A stretch of DNA of 64,000 nt from Meconema thalassinum (lineage: Eukaryota > Arthropoda > Insecta > Orthoptera > Tettigoniidae): the NCBI GenBank assembly GCA_946902985.2, contig OX336389.2, positions 130,731,572-130,795,571 on the forward strand, in the 5' to 3' direction. Every line of letters begins with the position of its first letter. Position 1 is the stretch's first letter. The position numbers and the translations under genes were made by a program. The notes beneath the pieces are model-generated. The model did not search any database. It worked only from the letters and a program-made list of their open reading frames with translations, and was not told the origin of the DNA. Below, one piece after another: positions 17,527 to 30,804 of this stretch.

Positions 17527-20500
17527 AAAATAAAATATTTATATGTGCCTCACTTAGGCCAGATGCGCTTAATAAGGGTCTTTCTTGCATTTTTACACGA
17601 ATACAACATGTATCTCCTGCTTGATAATATTTACATAAACACATATTTTAATTAATGACAGTAGTGTCTGTCCTTCTTATTTACTGAAGTTATGCTTTAA
17701 CGCTCATCATAACAAACATACTCCCTACGTAATACAATCGTTAAAGTCTTCAAATTTAGATCTTAAGTTCTTAAATATAATAAAAGCAATAATTAATACT
17801 AGAATAATAACGTATTTACATTTTATACATGATCGCGTCCCGCACGATATCAAAACAACTGCCTCTAATTTATTAGAGTTAATTCCACCACTTTCCTCCT
17901 GTCTCATCATCTTTCTTTACGTGTATCACCATCTTTCTGCGTATTTCACACAATAAACTAGTCAAAATAGGTGTTTGTGTGTCAATTCCATGTGAATCAT
18001 AAATACAAACAGTGAAGTTCATATTTCATCACTAAAGTGTACAACTCTGGTATTTCAATAATTAATAATAAAACAAACTAACAATGCACGACTGTTCAGA
18101 TAAGTTCTTCAACCAAAAATCGAGTGTGTGTGGCATGAATCCTCACTCCCACACTCCCTTCTTCTCCAAATACAACTTATGACTTCTCTTACTCACCACA
18201 CAATATTACAAAATCTTTCTTCATAAACTCACGTTGCATATTATCGCGTCTCTAGTTACGCCTTCATCAATACAAATGCATTTCATCAACCTTTCTTCTC
18301 TTAGCACGTTCACAAAACATCTACCGTTCCATATCAACTACTTTCATCAAAGTATGATATATAGTATTCCTACTAGAAATTACAACTGCAATAACGTTCA
18401 TGAATACGTCTCACTTCCTCCTACAAACTCCTCTATCGATTATACACCTCGTGCTATGTTCAAATACTTTCCACATACTTCCTCCTTCGCTTCACATATA
18501 TTCTTGTTACAATTTATCGCTTAATTCTGAATTTCAAGTCTGCTTGTGTCTGTTATAAAATAACAATAACCTTCCCTCACGTTTATGTTCACAATAAATG
18601 TTTATATCTTTCCTTCCATCTTACAGTATCGTTTTATGATAAATATACATCCATAACATTTTATAATAACGTTTCTCGTTCAGTTATGCCTTCAACTATC
18701 GCATACTGTTCTTTTCCGTACATCAAAATTCTGGGTTTTACAATGTCATTACATTTCTTGCATACAAGAGTTCCTTCAATGCCAATATTGAATACTCCTG
18801 TCAACTATTTCGTTTTATACATTATTTCGTTCCTCAAATGAATAAACTCTTTACTTACAGGATTCTCTGTCCTTCCTTTCTTCACTTCAAGTAATAAACT
18901 ATTTACTTTCGACAAACAGATGACTATATTCTTTCTCTGATACATTATTTATTTATTTCTCACAAAGTTGTGCTTCATTTCTCTTGTTTCAATACATATA
19001 TTATCGTTCTTCAATATTTCCACAAATATACAAAATTCTCTAATATTTCATCAAATCTACGGAGTTCTCCAATGTTACAACAAATCTACGGAGTTCCCCA
19101 ATGTTACAACAAATCTACGGAATATACGTTCGCAATCGCAACGAAATCGTTCGTAAGTAAAATTTTAACGCTCTAAAATGACAATGAAAAATACTAACGA
19201 TGTCTAATATCATCGATTAAGACTTCAAAATACGTCCAAGTGACGTATGAAAATAACTATCGCAATTACTAAAACTTACTAAACTTCCAAGACAATACAA
19301 TAACATAGGTTATAAATGCAAATATGTTGATCAATATTCTGGAATAACGTGAACAAAGTCTAACTACAGATATGAAAAATGCACTCCTCTACCTTCTTTC
19401 TGAGATCGTTGGTGACAGACCTGATGACTCCTGTGTCCTCGTAACCTCACCGTGTGGTTGCTGGAATGCGGCGTGCTGCTCCAAACTGACTGCATTATGT
19501 CACCTCGGCCTTGAGTGGACTGTAGTAAAGTTGAACGACCTGGTGTGCTGTCTCGAAACAGGTTACCAGCTGGCTCCCCGCTTGTCGACCCACTCCTCTC
19601 GTACAGGATGATGACACGATCTCGCCTCCGCTCTGCTTGCCTCGCGTCCACCAGTCCTGGGCTCCTCGCCGTCTCCATCACGAATCCGCTCGCCTTCTTC
19701 TTCTCAGATCTAGATGTTATTTGAAGTCGGTAGTTTGCATTGTTCTTTCCATCATGAGAAATCACTTCCATGTCGTGAATTTCTCTTGTAGTAGCTTGTA
19801 ACGTTATGTGTCAGCGAATACTGCGGTGTTCTGCAGTTCGCTTGTTCATACTGCTATGTCATCCTGGTCATCTCTGGATCTCACCGGTTCAGTATAGTTC
19901 TATCTTCCCATCATGGTGAATTTAAAACATCATTCTCACCGCGCAATTGTTTGTAGTCGTAGTACTTCCCCTCCAACCTAAATTCTTATTCATTCTTGTC
20001 TAGATTGTTGAATTTCCAATGGTTCAAGTCTCCCTTCTTCAGACTTTCCTTCTACGTAGTTACGTGTTCGATGGTCAGTCTGTAACTTGCAGTGTTTTAT
20101 CTCGTCGTAGATTTCTTCTTTAAATATGATGAATAACTTTTCTCAATACTGTTGACTTGTAATATTAATTGCTCGTTTCCATTTCTACTTGCTTCATCTT
20201 GAAGTCTCCAGTTCACAAAACCTTTGTCTAATACTGTTTGAAGAGTAAATACTATTTACGTTTTGTCTTCTCGACGTTCCATGTAGAAAGGGCCTCGTCT
20301 GCTAACGTCTCCTAGCCTCCTCGGTTAGATTTCCCTCGCAAATCTGATCAACTAGCCTCCAACCGCTATGAATATTAACAAATTCATACATAACTTCTCT
20401 CTCAGTCCTTTAATTTAAAATCTGTTTTGCCTATTACATTTCTTTTTCTCTGCTGGTGAATTCAATATGTAACACTCTTATAAAATATTAAAATAATGAT

Positions 20501-20950
20501 TTTAATATTTGTTCCTTCCTCAGTGTTCAAACTATTTTCTTATTGGTTCTCGCCTAAAAGTAGCGCGCTTCAGACACGCGTTCGCTTCTCCCACTCTTGA
20601 TACTGGCATGCGTCTGACCTCTGGTCCACCTTCTCTCTCCCCTCGGATCAAAAACTGGTTTCTCACCACGAACCTTGCTAAAAGTGTCGACATTCAGAAC
20701 AGTATTTCTATCATTCACTCATGGTTAAAAATTTACCAGATCATAAAATCTCAATTATTACATGAAATAAAAATATTTATTCAGGCGAAAATTTTCCCAA
20801 ATGCTTGTATTAACCTTCTCTTCCATCTGGACTGCAAATTTAGCTGAAAATTCCAAATTTAAAATATGCAATTTTTCTGAGGTGATCCTTGGTTCATACC
20901 TCACCCTGTCTTCTCCTCTCTACTGCACCCAACTAGAGTTGGTAGAGGAT
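17527..20950. other. AT-rich, pyrimidine-biased stretch without genes
   Basis: Plus strand is strikingly rich in T and C runs with few G. It contains three copies of a 29-bp unit (CAAATCTACGGAGTT..., starts 19052, 19081, 19110). Open frames here, including 19364-19771 on the minus strand, show no motif I recognise. Possibly the non-coding interior of an unrecognised large element. Confidence 0.4.
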
Positions 20951-21599
20951 ATGAACTTCCGACCTTTAAGATGAAAAAAGGTCCAGCTATGAACTGGCAG
21001 TGAAGAAACCAGGAAATGATTCAGGGCATGACGCAGAACATTGATAGCTTTATGTAGAGATACGTGGTGCAAGCGATATGTGAATCACGCAAGCAGTCAC
21101 GCTGGGATGAATCAGCCCGAGCTGATTAGCAGGGGAACCACCATTGAGTGCTGACATTAGCATCTTTTTGGCAACGTTGGGTTGCACATCGACACCGCAA
21201 AGTTGTGAAATAAGCCGTTTTCACGGAAACAATGCAAAATTATAACAATAGGTTTATGGGAATCAGAATGATCCAGGAAATTAGGAATTAAGCGAAGTTA
21301 AAAGTGAATAATTTAGGCCCAGGAAAGAAGTACTTAGTCAGCAGTTACGTCATTAGGCGGGGCCAAGCGAAGTTAGTGGGATGATGGTAAAAAACACTCA
21401 ATCACCCACGCAGCTGAAGAGCCTTGCAGATTTTATTTAAATTAATTAGACGATCGATTTTCAGAAAACGAAATGATAATGAGACGTTTGAATTATAGGG
21501 AACATAATGATGTACTTTTCAAAAACGTGCGACGTCTAGTTCAGAAGTTAGTTCCAGAAAGAAGGCAAAAGTAGTTTACTTTTGCAAGCTCCCAATAAA

Positions 21600-22094
21600 T
21601 AGCCCAGGTTTCAAACACAGAGCATGCAGTTCTCCGATAGCCCGAGAGGGGGCGTCCGGCTGTATCAAACATCGAATGCAGTTACCCTCAGCCCACGGGC
21701 GTGACGCTGTGTCACTATCATCATATGCAGTTTCCGACAGCCCGAGGGGGTCGTCAGGCTACAGCAAACATCGAATGCAGTATCTGTCCACCAGAGAGGG
21801 GTGAGACATTGGAGCATCATCATATGCAGTTTCCGATAGCCCGAGAGGGGGCGTCCGGCTGTATCAAACATCGAATGCAGTATTTGTCCACCCAAGAGGG
21901 GTGTGATATTGGAGCATCAAACATCGAATGCAGTATCCGACAGCCACGTGAGGCTATAGGCTGTGTCAGAAGCAGTTCACCAGAAGCGGGGAGAGGCTCC
22001 ACGCTGTCTCTCAAAAATGCAGAAGCGTTGCATTGTAATCGTCGCAGTTCAGTAAGCCCGTAGAGGCTCAGCGCATTTCCGCACAGTATAAAAG
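21600..22094 (+). repeat. About 100-bp repeat units upstream of a TATA box
   Basis: Units with ATGCAGTTTCCGATAGCCCG, GGCTGTATCAAACATCGAA and TGCAGTAT begin near 21624, 21725 and 21822, with decayed pieces to about 21950. TATAAAAG lies at 22087-22094. Repeats followed by a TATA box resemble an enhancer-promoter block of an LTR or other element, but no coding region follows. Confidence 0.5.
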
Positions 22095-22099
22095 TATAC

Positions 22100-25000
22100 C
22101 TCACACAGTATTATCAAGTTGACGAGACGGAAGTCCGTCCTCACAGTAGTAAAGACTCATCGTACTCCTGTATGGAGAAACCACAGCAAGTAACGCAGTT
22201 CGTTATCAACCGCCCAAAATAGAGCGTGTTAAAACAAATCAACGATCATCAGTATCCGCGGTAGTAACAAAAAGTTGTATGTGCGTGGTAAATTAAATCC
22301 GCTACGGTTGTTATCAGTGATCACTTAAGCACTTGTGCTAGATCAAGATTATAATACGCTACTCGAAAACCGTGACAAAGTAAAATTGCGCCGCGGCAAA
22401 TTCTAGAGCAGTAAATAGCTAGAATACAACCGTCCAGATCAGTAAAGACATTACGCTGGAGGTCATCGTTTCTAAATACACAGACAGGTCTCCGTGAAAG
22501 TTAAGTGAAAGACTATAGTATTGAAGGACCGATATTGGAACAATACAAGTAAATGAACATGGGTTCGAGACCCAGAACAAACATAGTGAACTTTAGCGAA
22601 GCTACAGTGTTTCAAATAGGAAAGTAGCAATAAAGACATTCTTGTAGGAGAAGAAAAGGAAAACCTGTCGCAAATAAGGACAATACGGTCACGAAGTAAG
22701 CGGGCCATAGGTTCGACAGACCGCTACGTAAACGTAGGACAAGTAACAGTTAAAAGTCGCTAATAAAAGAACGATAATAGAAGTCAAAATAGACTATCTA
22801 AAGGACAGAACAGAGACTAGATCCAGTGAACAATTAGGAGCCGTTCGAGTTTGCATCACGTCCAATGCAGGGTCCGGAGATCTCATCAGGGCGTGAACAC
22901 CGATAAAACGTGCCAAACGTCACTGAGAGGTGGTGAAAATTTATGCAGTGTAAATAAGCTTCAAGATATATGTCTTTTAGTGTTAATATAGTGTTTTACC
23001 AATTAGTAATGTGTGTAGATTTAAGTAAAGGTCAATTGGACCTAAGTGAGGTGTCGCTCACAATAGAAAGTGTCATGGAAGAGTACTAATTAAGTCGTAA
23101 GGTGGGTGAAATCCTTCCCAAAAATGGATCGGAAGATGGATCACGAGGGTGAGTCATGATTTTTCATTAAAATTGCAAATGTACGATGTACTGGCCAGAT
23201 GAGATCGGTCGTAACTGGGAGTTACACGATCGAACTCATCGGGTATTTGAATGCACTTATATGATTGAAATGTTAAATTGATGAGAATAAATAATTGCGA
23301 AAATGACCTCGCAAAATAAATATGTGGATGGGATCAATAATGTAACGTAATAAAAACCCAAGAAATGAAATAACAAATAATAAATGATTTGGAGGAAGGA
23401 ACCGAAATATATATTTAAATGGCTTAAAGTTTTGCCATAGTAAAAGCAGAAAAATGAAATAAATATGCATCATAAATAAATTGTTAAAAAATAAATAATG
23501 AAATATATAAATAGTTGACCTTATAATTAAATGGCAAATAAGACAAAAGTTGAAATGAAAAATAATTGAAAGTTCGTAGTGAAAATAATAAAAATAAATA
23601 TTATCAAGTGGTAAAGTGATAATGAAATTTGTAATGAGAAACTCAAGTAATGAACAGAACGAAATAAATTAAAATGTCTTGTCGTATTGTTGTTAAATGA
23701 TCAATGTTATAAATCTTTAAAAAGTAATTGGTGAATTAAAACACCTAAAGGAATGTATTACCACTGGCTAGCGAGCCAGAAATATGAAATAAATGACAGG
23801 AAGGCTAAGGTCTTACCGCTATAAATGAAATATTAATTTGAGATGTTAAATAAATTGCGAATAGCCAAGCAAGAAATAGTTGATGCCAAAAGAGCCGAAA
23901 AATAAATAATTGAAGCCAAAAGCTAATAAATTGTGCGTTAATCAGGATAATTACTCGGGAGATGGAGAGTCTCATCGAAATGTTGTGGGTGAAAGATTCT
24001 CTTTTGTATTGTTGTTGTATGTTGACGTCATTGTTGTATTGGGTAGGTGAAATTCCCAAAAATCTGTATTGTCATATTGAAGCGTTAAAAATAATAATTA
24101 CATTGTAAGTCCGATCAGGCTGTGTCAAATAAATATAGTGGGTCAAAAATCGTCGAATGATATACATGTGAGACCTTGAGGGGCATTGTTATAATATACA
24201 TAGTGAAGGCCATAATCGTCGAAATAACGCGTTGTAAGTGAATATACATGTAAGACCATAAGCGCATTGTTATATCTAATTGTGGTAGGCAATAATCGTC
24301 GAATAAAATTTGCAAGTGAGACCGTTAGCGGCTTTGTTATAAAATAGTAATGATAGAAGGCGTCATACGAATTGTTGTTATATTAGGCATCCTCTCCGGA
24401 ATAAGTTATAAAAATCCTGTAAAAACGAAATATAAATTAATAGTAATAATAATATTAAAAGCAGGGACAAACGACCACCTTTAGAAGTCTTGGTAATCAT
24501 ATGTTTAAAAGATAAACCTTGTAGGAAGCGTGGTGCCCGGCGAGACACCATAAATCAAGCAAAGTACCACCACGGAGGCGAGACAGCTGTTGAGAACCGA
24601 CCTACCGTACTGGGGGAGTGAGATAGAAAGTTAATGAGTTTCACGGTCAACTGAGGGTCTGTATGAAGACTAACATAACAAAAAGGCCATTAGATAAAAG
24701 TTTTTATAAAAAGATGCAAGCTAAAATTAACGTATAGAATCACAATGATGGAATGGAGACATTTCTCCAGAATATAAGTTTGAAACGTTTACATGTATTT
24801 TTACGAGTTTGTCAAACATTCTTGTTGCAAGAAAAGGGATTCCTAACTCAAAAGAATAAAAGATACGGGTTATGAAAAATATAGTTTAAAGAAGACTAAA
24901 GATCCCACAAAAATAAATTACACAGTGCATCGTACGTTGCAAAGAAAGATCACCTAATGCATGAGAATGAAACTGGTAGAACAAGGGTTCAATTCACAGA

Positions 25001-25960
25001 CATGGCATGTTCTTGTACAGTATTTTAAATGTGTAAAATCTAAGGCTTTGTGGAAAATTACTGGTAAGCTCCAAAGGACTAAATGAATGATAGATAAATG
25101 AATAATATGTAACGTTAAAGAAACCCAGAAGGGTAAAGATTTTGAAATGAATATAAATATCCAAAGCCTTGGAAAGTTGTATGACTTAAGTGATAGGCGC
25201 GCTTGACGCCTCATTGAAATATATTACAAGTAATTATACGTAGATTTAAGCAAGACAATGTGATTACAAAGTGGTTATAAAGTTCAAGAAGTAATGAAAA
25301 GACATTATAGTGATCTTGATAAAATTTTGCAAAGTGATTTTTTTTAAATGGCACTTGAAGAGACTATACCAAGTGATTAATTTTTGTTTTGAAGGGCACT
25401 TGAAGAGACTATGCCAAGTGATTAATTTTTAGTTGTGGATAACACTTGAAGGAACTATGCCAAGTGATTGATTTTTACATGTTTTGAGTGAAATATTTTT
25501 CTTTTATGAATTAAATTTTTGTAATATTTAAAAATGTTGAGTTTTTCCTTAATATCCTTGTGAACCTTAGTATTCCATATCAGACGTTTAATCAGCGGGG
25601 GAAGGGACGTACCATAACCCGAAGCCGCAAGAGCAAAAGCCGAGTGCTGATTAATCATCATCCGTGTATACGGGCACACTACTAGACATGATTTCGAGCG
25701 CAGTACCATACGGGATGCAAGCAGAGAATTATCGACCTCCCTGACAGACTCGTCAGTTGGGCTGCATAAGACAATATTATTAGGGGCAGCTGTATCACAC
25801 GGGGCTGCATGGCCATTACGCCGATGTCGTAAAGCAACTAAAAGACAAAACAACAACGTTTCGTTCATCCGATTTCAATTCTTCTCATCCCAATTGCTTG
25901 GTTATGGGTTTTCTAAAGTATCAGCAACCACGTACTTCTCGATTGTCACTCAAGTTGGTA
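22100..25960. other. Purine-biased non-coding stretch with short tandem repeats
   Basis: Downstream of the TATA box the plus strand is A/G-biased for more than 3 kb with no long frame. Three units containing AATCGTCGAA and GAGACC...GCATTGTTATA lie at about 24140-24345. Three units of 45-46 bp (CACTTGAAGAGACTATGCC, starts 25352, 25397, 25443) lie at 25352-25475. No protein motif is visible. Confidence 0.4.
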
Positions 25961-25971
25961 CACGACCACTT

Positions 25972-26357
25972 CATAGTGTAGCGGCTAGCATTCTTGGCTG
26001 TCACCCCAGAAGTCCTGGTTTAATTCCCGGCTCTGCCAAGAAATTTAATTCTGGTCTGAGGCTTGGAACGGGGTACACCCAGAACCTGACACGAGGTGGG
26101 TCCGATTTCCACCTCAGTCATCGTAGAAGTGATTTTTCATGGTTTCCCATTTCTACTCCAGGTAAATGCCGAGTTAGCTCCTTACTTAATTCCACGGCCT
26201 CTTCCTTCCCAATCATCATCTGAATTACAAATACACACTACTGCTATTACTACTACAAATAAAACCAATAAACACAGGTTATCAGACAAACTCTAGGCAC
26301 ACTCAAGTACTGTACATGTGGCTAAATGTATACAATGCCCTAGCATCTCAAATGAAA
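25972..26357 (+). mobile_element. SINE family A with (CAA)n tail
   Basis: Head GTAGCGGCTAGCATTCTTGG, B box GGTTTAATTCCCGG near 26013, the TCTGGTCTGAGG and CTGGAACGGGG body, the AAATACACAC segment and a tail ending AACAACAACAAC at 26357 are all present in order. It is moderately diverged. A CAT microsatellite and a minus-strand LINE fragment follow directly. Confidence 0.75.
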
Positions 26358-26380
26358 CAACAACAACATCATCATCATCA

Positions 26381-26727
26381 TCATCTTGTACAGTTTCCAG
26401 CCCCAGGCTGGGTCTGTTTGGAACATAAGCTTCGCCACTTAGTCCTTTCTTCCCACCTCCTCTCCGCTGTCACTCTAGTCCAGTCCCCGCCTCTCTTCTT
26501 GACACATTCCTCCACTCCTTTCAGCCATCTATCTCTAGGTCTTCCCCTTGGTCGTTTCTTCTGCATCTGCATCTCATGTATCCTCTTGGGAATCTTCTTC
26601 TCTTACATTCTCTTTAAGTGTCCATACCACCTCAGTCTTGATGTCTCAACCCTACCCTGCAAGGGCTCCTCTTTCACTATTTCCCTGACCTTTTCACTCC
26701 TCATCCTGTCTCTCCTTATTACTCCGA
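26381..26727 (-). pseudogene. LINE reverse transcriptase C-terminal fragment
   Basis: One minus-strand frame reads RLRWYGHLKRM, then a TAA stop, then KKRPRGRPRDRWLKGVEECV. These are the conserved C-terminal motifs of non-LTR retrotransposon proteins (RTE/CR1-like; exact clade not assigned). Endonuclease and catalytic RT are missing, as usual for 5'-truncated LINE copies. The stop codon shows it is dead. Confidence 0.75.
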
Positions 26728-26869
26728 TAAAACAACAACATATACAATTTAAATATCATACGTTAGCTTCATACAGCAATAAACTGTGGCCCAATAGAGC
26801 ATATTTGCTTTATTTTTAACGTCCCTAAAATTTATTACACCTCTCACATTAATAAAATATAGAAAATAA

Positions 26870-27185
26870 TGCGTGAAATCAACAATCTTCTACCCCGAGC
26901 CGTAGCCGCGAGTGTTAAATCGCTCCACACGACGACTGCAGCAAGTCTGGTGATCAGAGCATCGAATCCCATTGTTGAGAGCAGATATCATGAAAGTGCT
27001 TTTTCCCCATGTCTCCGGAATCTCCCTGAATGCAAATGCCGGGAGAGTGCCTTATTTTATGTCCCGGGGCACGTCCCCCATCCTCGATCTTAATTTATTG
27101 TTACAGGAGCACACACTACTGGAGTCTCTAAATAAGCACAGGTTATCAGACAAATTGAACGCAGGTTCACGTACGTGCGGCTGAT
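26870..27185 (+). mobile_element. Diverged SINE-like segment
   Basis: A tRNA-like head (GAGCCGTAGCCGCGAGTGTTAA near 26899, GAGCATCGAATCCCA near 26957) is followed by a GCAAATGCCGGGAG body and a tail with ACACACTACTGGAGT and AGGTTATCAGACAAA, shared with family A. Diverged, without a clear duplication. Confidence 0.5.
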
Positions 27186-27349
27186 GAACAAGAAGTCTCA
27201 AGCTCCTTATTTGAATTAAGAACTACAACCACAACTGCGAAAACATAACAGGGCTCAGAGTATAGTCATCAATTGATTCCTCCTACATGTATCAAGTCGC
27301 CTTGTTTTGAGTTTCTAGGCATTGTTCTGTTATAGGAGTACTGTATGTA

Positions 27350-27991
27350 CAGTGGAACTTGGATAATTCGAACCTCAAGGGACCAGTAAAATAATTCGAA
27401 TTATCCAAAAATTCGAATTAAGGAAGTTCTTTGAAAAGGGTAGAGAAAATATATTGCATTACGTTTACATAATGATTTACGCTCAACAAAGCAGTAACAG
27501 ACAACGGTACTTTATAATAACGTCAAAACTTTCAAGTGATAAAATAAAACCAAAATGCGACAGTAGTAATCCAGCAATCTACAGTAGTTAAGTCTTAGAG
27601 AAATCTACTGTTTTACAAAAAGTTTGAGATTTTTACCTGTTTCCTACAATTAAGTCTCTCGGCCATCACAAAAGAATCTAACAAATTTAAGGAACGGAAA
27701 AGAGAATCACTTAAGTAATTTCCACTTTCCCAAAAAAAAAAAAACACGCCAAGTTCTGTGATGTGGTTTGTTGCTTGGGCTGCACTCGGAACAGTTTTTT
27801 CGGGAACTGACCCAACTGTTTGGCTTCCGATCGGCTTTTTACACGTAACAACTTCGAATTATCCAAAATATAATTCGAATTAACCACGATTTTTTTGCAT
27901 TGATTGTATATAAAATGCTAGGGACCAAGAGAAAAATTCGAATTAAAGAAGATTTCGAATTATTGAAGTTCGAATTAGCCACGTTCCACTG
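27350..27991. mobile_element. Tigger/pogo-like MITE, copy 1
   Basis: Ends CAGTGGAACTTGGATAATTC and, inverted, CAGTGGAACGTGGCTAATTC, each flanked by TA (27348-27349 and 27992-27993). CAGT ends with TA duplication fit the pogo/Tigger group of Tc1/mariner. ATTCGAATTA palindromes recur inside both ends. A second copy in the opposite orientation lies at 39761-40416. No transposase frame. Confidence 0.85.
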
Positions 27992-28186
27992 TAATTAAAC
28001 TGTTCGATCTCCAGCTCAGTCAAAATTTTAATTCTGATCTGAGCTCTAGGTCTCATGAGGACAAGAAAAGGAGGAGGGTCAGGTTTAGAATAGAGTGACT
28101 GGTGTATGGTAGCCAGGTGGATTGTGACATTACTGATGATATCACTCTGTACCTTAGTTACAAATCAAAATGCAGTTATAGTTATT

Positions 28187-29793
28187 GATGTGTAACATCT
28201 TTCCACTCGGTTGCTGGATATTTTTGTGGGAGTGATTTTGAAAAATGGGACGGCTGGCAGTGGTGGATCGAACGGAAGTGTAAGACGATCCAGCTGGCAG
28301 TGATAAGATCCAGCTGGCAGTGGTAAGAGAAACAATGAGCGCGCGGTGTCGGAAATTGATACCATGACGTACTTTCGGCCATGTGGAATGTATATGACAT
28401 ACTGAACGGTAAACGCTCATGCGAACTCTGGTGTCAAATGATTGAAACACAGCACATGGTGCATGTTTGAAGTCTCCGTATCAGTATTTAAATGGTAAAA
28501 TGCCTCAATATCAAACATTGTAAGTAGTCGGCATTGCCGGTATTATGTTTCTGCACAATGGCTATTCAAATATTAACCCACATAACGGTAATGCAGTCAT
28601 CAATATAATATAATCGTTGTGGTTATACGAGAATTGAGCAAGCCTTCATGAACTATTACAGAATAGCCTACATTCTCTTTACTCACAAGAGGGCCTATTC
28701 ATACGGCATTTTAAACTCAATTTCACGCAGAAACATTATCGAAACAAGCAAAATATAAATGAAAGTTAATTCCGTAATGCAGTATTATTGGAACGTGGAA
28801 ATATGTCACCATCTTGTGCACTATTTGTGTAGTCGAAATAGTCGTGGGGTTAGTGCTTATGACAGTGAATCTAGAGACCTCGGTTTCGAATCCCGGACAG
28901 GGTAGATATTTTTACTACCAGATTATCATTTTAAACGATATTTTTCATATCAATATGACTCATTTTAACAGAATCCATATGAAATTACGTGTTGGTCTGT
29001 GAATGAAGAGGACCTGTTTATAAGGAATTTAAGGTTATGAGCGGTGTCGCGTCTATTAATCTAGTTGATCCATATCGTATTCTTTATTTAGGCTAGTGCT
29101 GGTGGTAGCTACAAATCATCTAATAAAATGAGTTTCGTATTATAAACTACAATATTTGTAAAACACTCCCTTTTACAATAGATCAATATTTGTGCCAATA
29201 ATAGTATAAAATACCGGTGTATCATCAATTTCTCGTGAGGTTTCACATCATATGCGACTGCTGTTCTTTTTTTCTTCTTAGTCGTTTACCCTCCAGATTG
29301 GTGGAACCCACGGACTCAGCGAGGGAACTCACCACTACCGCCTCTACGGGCTGTGTCCTAGAGCTGGGAACATCTAATCGGAGGGGATACAACTGGTGAG
29401 GTGTGATTGGCACCTCGCTTAGGCGGCCTCACCTGCAAAGCGAACAGGGGCCTCATGAGGGAAGGTAATGGAAGGTCAGGATGGATAGGCAAGGAAGAGG
29501 GAAGGAGGCGGCCGTGGCCTTGAAGAAGGTACCATCCCGGCATTTGCCCGAAGACGAAGTGGGAAACCACGGAAAACCACTTCGAGGATGGCTGAGGTGG
29601 GAATCGAACCCCCTCTACTCATTTGGAACACCCGAGGCTGAGTAGACCCCGTTCCAGTCCTCATACCACTTTTTCAAATTTCGTGGCAGAGCCGGGAATC
29701 GAACCCAGGACCTCCGGGGCGGCAGCTAACCATGCTGACCGCTACGCTACGGAGGCGACTTGCGACTACTGTAAAGCTCGCAATTTTTTTTTT
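28187..29793 (+). mobile_element. Element W, copy 2, interrupted by a SINE
   Basis: Starts GATGTGTAACATCT at 28187 and matches copy 1 along most of its length, including the tRNA-like segment (GGTTTCGAATCCC near 28882). It has extra sequence near 28545-28700 that copy 1 lacks and copy 3 keeps. The inner right inverted repeat is largely deleted. A family A SINE splits the right end at 29264-29760; the T-run tail resumes after it. Confidence 0.65.
29264..29760 (-). mobile_element. SINE family A, full-length reference copy
   Basis: 497 bp on the minus strand. The tRNA-like head at the right end reads CCTCCGTAGCGTAGCGGTC, with B box GGGTTCGATTCCCGG near 29695. The body carries a second GGGTTCGATTCCCACC near 29610 and a long 3' region down to 29264. 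TGCGACTGCTG (29253-29263) and TGCGACTACTG (29761-29771) are the target duplication, one mismatch. It is inserted in W copy 2. Confidence 0.9.
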
Positions 29794-30464
29794 CAGGATT
29801 AGGGAACCACCCATTACAATTGGGTACAATCGTGTTTACCGAATGAATAACATTAAATTTGATATTCATTCGTAGAGAAATATACAATAACGCGTTGAAG
29901 AAAATTCAGATCAAAATTACTACCTATTCCCGTTTACACTGAAGCCATGTTTCGGTGTATCAAAATCGTAAATCGGCATTTTTCTTCGCTGCTCTAGAAC
30001 TCGGGATACTGCCACAGACAAGAATGCAGTGCGATGAAAATAATGCGCTGCATGTTGCACCGCTAGATTGCTTCTCGTTCCGGAAGGCACCTAAATCAAA
30101 CAACAATCAACAACCTCTCGCGTTGTCCTTCGAAAAATAAATTACGGTGGGTACGTTTACGTTCGCTTTCATTGTTAGCTCTAAAGTCATATTATTGAGG
30201 TAGACTATATAACATTTTCCAGGACTCGCTCCTCTCGATGTGCAACTGAGAAGTGCACCACAAGCATCTTTAGGCAGCCCACACAACACATGTGGAAGGC
30301 GGGTTGCATGACATAGGAATGGCCAGCATGTTAACCACTCGACGTTCAAAGGGATCCCAATTGTAAATTTGATTTGATGATATGAAATTTAGCAATAAGG
30401 GGACAAGTTAAGGCAGTAATATTATATTTAATTCTCGTGGAGAGGTGAAGCAAGATTCCCGATT

Positions 30465-30801
30465 TTATCTTACAATTGTTTTATTTTTTTCTTCACAATA
30501 ACAAGTTATCTTAGAACGTTTATCCCTATCGTATTTATTTTTGAAAGATTTATGATATTTTGCTCCATGGGCTACTAATGCCTGTGAAAGACCACGCCCA
30601 TCGTTCAACTGGTCCAAACTTCTGACCATGATCAGCAAAAATTTCAAGATTCTTCGCCATTGATATATACCCTTCATATTTTGGGATGATTAAGCGTTCT
30701 TTTGAATTCTTTTGGCATAACAAACACAGGTCCCATACAAACGGAGCCACCACTGGGTCAGTTGCAGCATCAACCAATTCATGTTTCTTCTTCCTTGACA
30801 T
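30465..30801 (-). pseudogene. Frameshifted fragment of a CLLCQ-type protein
   Basis: An ATG at 30801 opens MSRKKKHELVDAA... with DLCLLCQKNSKERL. The similarity continues in another minus-strand frame as LDQLNDGRGLSQALVAHGAK then YHKSFKNKYDRDK, ending at 30465. Between them, near 30610, a small indel shifts the frame. Proteins with CLLCQ followed by a HxAKWHKSC-like motif are widespread and uncharacterised in animals, often repeat-borne; here the final cysteine is Phe (YHKSF). Function unknown. It may be a transposon-borne or decayed host gene fragment. Confidence 0.55.
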
Positions 30802-30804
30802 GAT

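Noticed and set aside
19364..19771. 135-codon minus-strand frame
   Set aside because: Arg/Ser-rich composition without a known motif, in repeat-like sequence; likely chance.
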